Assembly (NCBI GenBank): GCA_016931915.1
Contig: JAFGDU010000014.1
Span: forward strand, 1-33,237
Direction: 5' to 3'
Origin: Actinomycetota bacterium
Lineage (GTDB): Bacteria; Actinomycetota; Geothermincolia; Geothermincolales; RBG-13-55-18
Length of the DNA stretch: 33,237 nt
Shown piece after piece: positions 31,238 through 33,237 of the stretch (positions within the stretch are counted from its first letter, which is position 1; each line of letters opens with the position of its first letter). The translations under genes and the position numbers were made by a program. The notes below the pieces were generated by a model that did no database searches, was not told the origin of the DNA, and worked only from the letters and a program-made list of their open reading frames with translations.

Positions 31238-33237
31238 ATGGGAAGCCTACTGCGAATGCTGACAAAAACCGGCTGCGGCAAGCCCGGCGTCCGACCGTTC
31301 TTTTTTACCCTGGTACTCGCGATTATCACCATGGTATTTCTGGGCAGCGGCCCGACCTTTGCTACGTCGTGGGCGCGAGCGGCGAGCGGCGACGCGAACG
31401 GGGAAGAGGCGCTCCAGACCGCCGGCACTACCGCCTACAGGGCGGGAGAGGTACTGGTCAAGTTCGCCAGCGGCGAAGTGGCCGGGCGCGTCTCCTCGTT
31501 CCTGGACCTCATGGGCCTGAGCGATGCCGCCCGTGAGATATTCAAGGAGGACGGCGAGACGCTCGCACTGCTCGAACTGAATGACATATCGGTTGCAAAC
31601 GCCGTGAGCCTGCTGGGGTCCCTCCCGGGCGTCATCTACGCGGAGCCCAACTACACCTACCATACGACCTATGCGCCCTCGGACCCCGATTACCAGCCCG
31701 AGCAGTGGGGGCTGAACAACTACGGTCAGGATATAGGGGGCTTGGGGCTGCCCGGGGCGGATATCGGCGCGCAGGAAGCCTGGGACATCGAGAAAGGTTT
31801 CACGAACGCGGTGACGGTGGCGGTGATCGACTCCGGTATCGACGCCCTCCACCCCGACCTGGATGACAAAATATGGGATAACACCGACGAGATACCCGGC
31901 AATGACATCGACGACGACGGCAACGGCTACGCCGACGACGTCGCCGGGTACAACTGGGCCGGCATAACCCAGAGCCGCTGGGGTTATTACGATTACAGCG
32001 ATGAAAGCACCCATGCGACGGTCAGGTTACTTGGAAGCAGCAGCTATCCCGGCCGCAGGTGCGCGCAGGCGATACTGGGGACCGGCGAGGAGCTGACGCA
32101 CGCCGGGGTGATACTGCAGAAAATAGGCGACCCGACGGAAAACATCACCGTCTCCCTGCGCGAGACGCGGGACGGCGCGGACATCGCGTCATTCACCGTT
32201 ACCCCCGCGGAGATCGATACCTATTCACCCTTGCTCTATCCTGTCTACAGTGAGGTCTACAAGCCCCTGTCCTCCCCGGTGGTCCTGGCGGACGGAGCCA
32301 CCTATTACCTGGTATTGGAGACCGCGAACGACAGCTCCAGTGACTATTACTACCTCTACGAAAACCAGGGAACGTACAACCCCGACACCGACCAGTACGA
32401 TACCTACCGCGACGGCACGGAGTGGATCTGGATCTCCTCACCGCCGGGATGGACCGAATACGCCGAAAACGACCTCTACTTCCGCACCAACGCCAACCCC
32501 AATCCCCGCGACGATAACGGGCACGGCACCCACGTGGGGGGCATCGTGGGCGCCGAGGAGGGGAACGGCAAGGGGGGCGTGGGGGTCTCCTTCGGCGCCG
32601 CGCTCATGCCCCTCAAGGTGATGGACTGCACCGGCAGCGGTTACAACTCTGATATCACCGCGGCCATATATTACGCCGCCGACAACGGGGCTAAGGTCAT
32701 CAACCTAAGCCTGGGCGGCACCTATTACTCCTCGTCCATGCAGGATGCCGTGGACCATGCCCATACCGCGGGGGTGGTGGTGCTGGCTTCCGCGGGCAAC
32801 AGCGGCGACGGAACCATGCAGTACCCGGCGGGATACGATAACGTCATCGGCGTGGGAGCGACCACCAATACCGACACGATAGCGGGCTTCTCCACTCACA
32901 ACTCCAGCGTCGACCTGTCCGCCCCCGGCCTCTACATCTATTCCACCATGCCCACCTATCCTGTCGCGCTTAGCGAGTGGTACGCACAGGACTATGATTT
33001 TCTCTCCGGCACCTCCATGGCTGCGCCCATGGCCTCGGGCCTGGCTGCACTGATCCGTTCCCGCGGGCCCGGATTCTCCCCCGCCCAGACAGAAGAGGTG
33101 ATGGAGACCTACGCCCACGACCTGGATACTCCCGGGCGCGATGACTACTTCGGGTATGGACGTATCGACGCATACGCTGCACTTGACTACCTTGTCGCAA
33201 TCTCCCACATAGACGGCATCGATCCCACCTCCGGCAG
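31238..33237 (+). CDS. Subtilisin-like (S8) serine protease with inserted domain, cut by window end
   Basis: At least 666 residues, with the C-terminus outside the window. A signal peptide (hydrophobic FFFTLVLAIITMVFL) leads to an inhibitor-type propeptide (AGEVLVKFASG to GVIYAEPNYTYH). Catalytic residues are D198 in VIDSGID, H429 in GHGTHVGG and S593 in GTSMAAP, with the oxyanion Asn in SAGNSG. The Asp and His are 231 residues apart instead of about 30-40, because about 150 extra residues form a beta-sandwich-like domain (HAGVILQKIGDP, SLRETRDG, YYLVLET). The last residues, ISHIDGIDPTSG, look like the start of a TIG domain. An ATG three bases upstream is also possible; AGGTG lies seven bases before 31238. 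Confidence 0.9.
   Translation, partial: MGSLLRMLTKTGCGKPGVRPFFFTLVLAIITMVFLGSGPTFATSWARAASGDANGEEALQTAGTTAYRAGEVLVKFASGEVAGRVSSFLDLMGLSDAAREIFKEDGETLALLELNDISVANAVSLLGSLPGVIYAEPNYTYHTTYAPSDPDYQPEQWGLNNYGQDIGGLGLPGADIGAQEAWDIEKGFTNAVTVAVIDSGIDALHPDLDDKIWDNTDEIPGNDIDDDGNGYADDVAGYNWAGITQSRWGYYDYSDESTHATVRLLGSSSYPGRRCAQAILGTGEELTHAGVILQKIGDPTENITVSLRETRDGADIASFTVTPAEIDTYSPLLYPVYSEVYKPLSSPVVLADGATYYLVLETANDSSSDYYYLYENQGTYNPDTDQYDTYRDGTEWIWISSPPGWTEYAENDLYFRTNANPNPRDDNGHGTHVGGIVGAEEGNGKGGVGVSFGAALMPLKVMDCTGSGYNSDITAAIYYAADNGAKVINLSLGGTYYSSSMQDAVDHAHTAGVVVLASAGNSGDGTMQYPAGYDNVIGVGATTNTDTIAGFSTHNSSVDLSAPGLYIYSTMPTYPVALSEWYAQDYDFLSGTSMAAPMASGLAALIRSRGPGFSPAQTEEVMETYAHDLDTPGRDDYFGYGRIDAYAALDYLVAISHIDGIDPTSG

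Overview
The window is a GC-rich stretch of bacterial chromosome with strong Shine-Dalgarno sites and some GTG and TTG starts. Gene content points to an anaerobe or facultative anaerobe: a tungsten-type aldehyde:ferredoxin oxidoreductase, several 4Fe-4S ferredoxin-type proteins, a heterodisulfide-reductase-like CCG protein, a NapH-type membrane ferredoxin and an iron-sulfur flavoprotein. Many acyl-CoA genes and secreted proteins with repeated 'FAEGYTGEGF' modules fit a deep-branching, uncultured-type actinobacterium, but this placement is inference from gene style and not from a marker gene. No rRNA, tRNA, CRISPR array or transposase was seen.

Left part, about 1-14.4 kb, almost all on the minus strand: two AMP-forming acyl-CoA synthetases, a 3-hydroxyacyl-CoA dehydrogenase with a duplicated C-terminal domain, and (plus strand) an AlkZ-related winged-helix protein. 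A tight four-gene operon follows with two thiolase-like proteins and two DUF35 (zinc ribbon + OB fold) partners. Upstream of it on the same strand lie an aldehyde:ferredoxin oxidoreductase, an SCP2 protein, an iron-type alcohol dehydrogenase and a second SCP2-like protein. Both thiolase-like proteins lack the usual nucleophilic Cys and catalytic His, as Ltp2/Sal-type side-chain aldolases do. I read the set as a candidate pathway that activates a bulky lipid acid, forms the 3-hydroxyacyl-CoA, cleaves it by retro-aldol reaction, and oxidises or reduces the aldehyde or ketone released, with SCP2 proteins carrying the hydrophobic intermediates.

Middle part, 14.6-18.6 kb: an electron-transfer module of two divergent units. 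The minus strand has a multi-cluster Fe-S protein and a small ferredoxin with overlapping ends. The plus strand has an HdrC/HdrB-like fusion, a NapH-like membrane polyferredoxin and an Fe-S flavoprotein, plus a possible 39-codon gene. This module could take up the ferredoxin electrons produced by the aldehyde oxidoreductase.

Right part, 18.7-33.2 kb: mostly secreted or surface proteins on the plus strand. These are an Asp-box (BNR/YCF48-like) repeat protein with a TIG domain and a Cys-containing C-terminal anchor, a clan GH-A-like glycosidase with four C-terminal repeats, a lipoprotein esterase with a beta-sandwich inserted in its hydrolase fold, and a subtilisin-like protease (cut by the window end) with a large domain inserted between its catalytic Asp and His. 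Among them are single genes for an alpha/beta hydrolase and a URO-D/MtaA-type protein (minus strand), and a DUF1847 protein and a methyltransferase (plus strand). Several intergenic regions hold inverted repeats next to good -10 elements.
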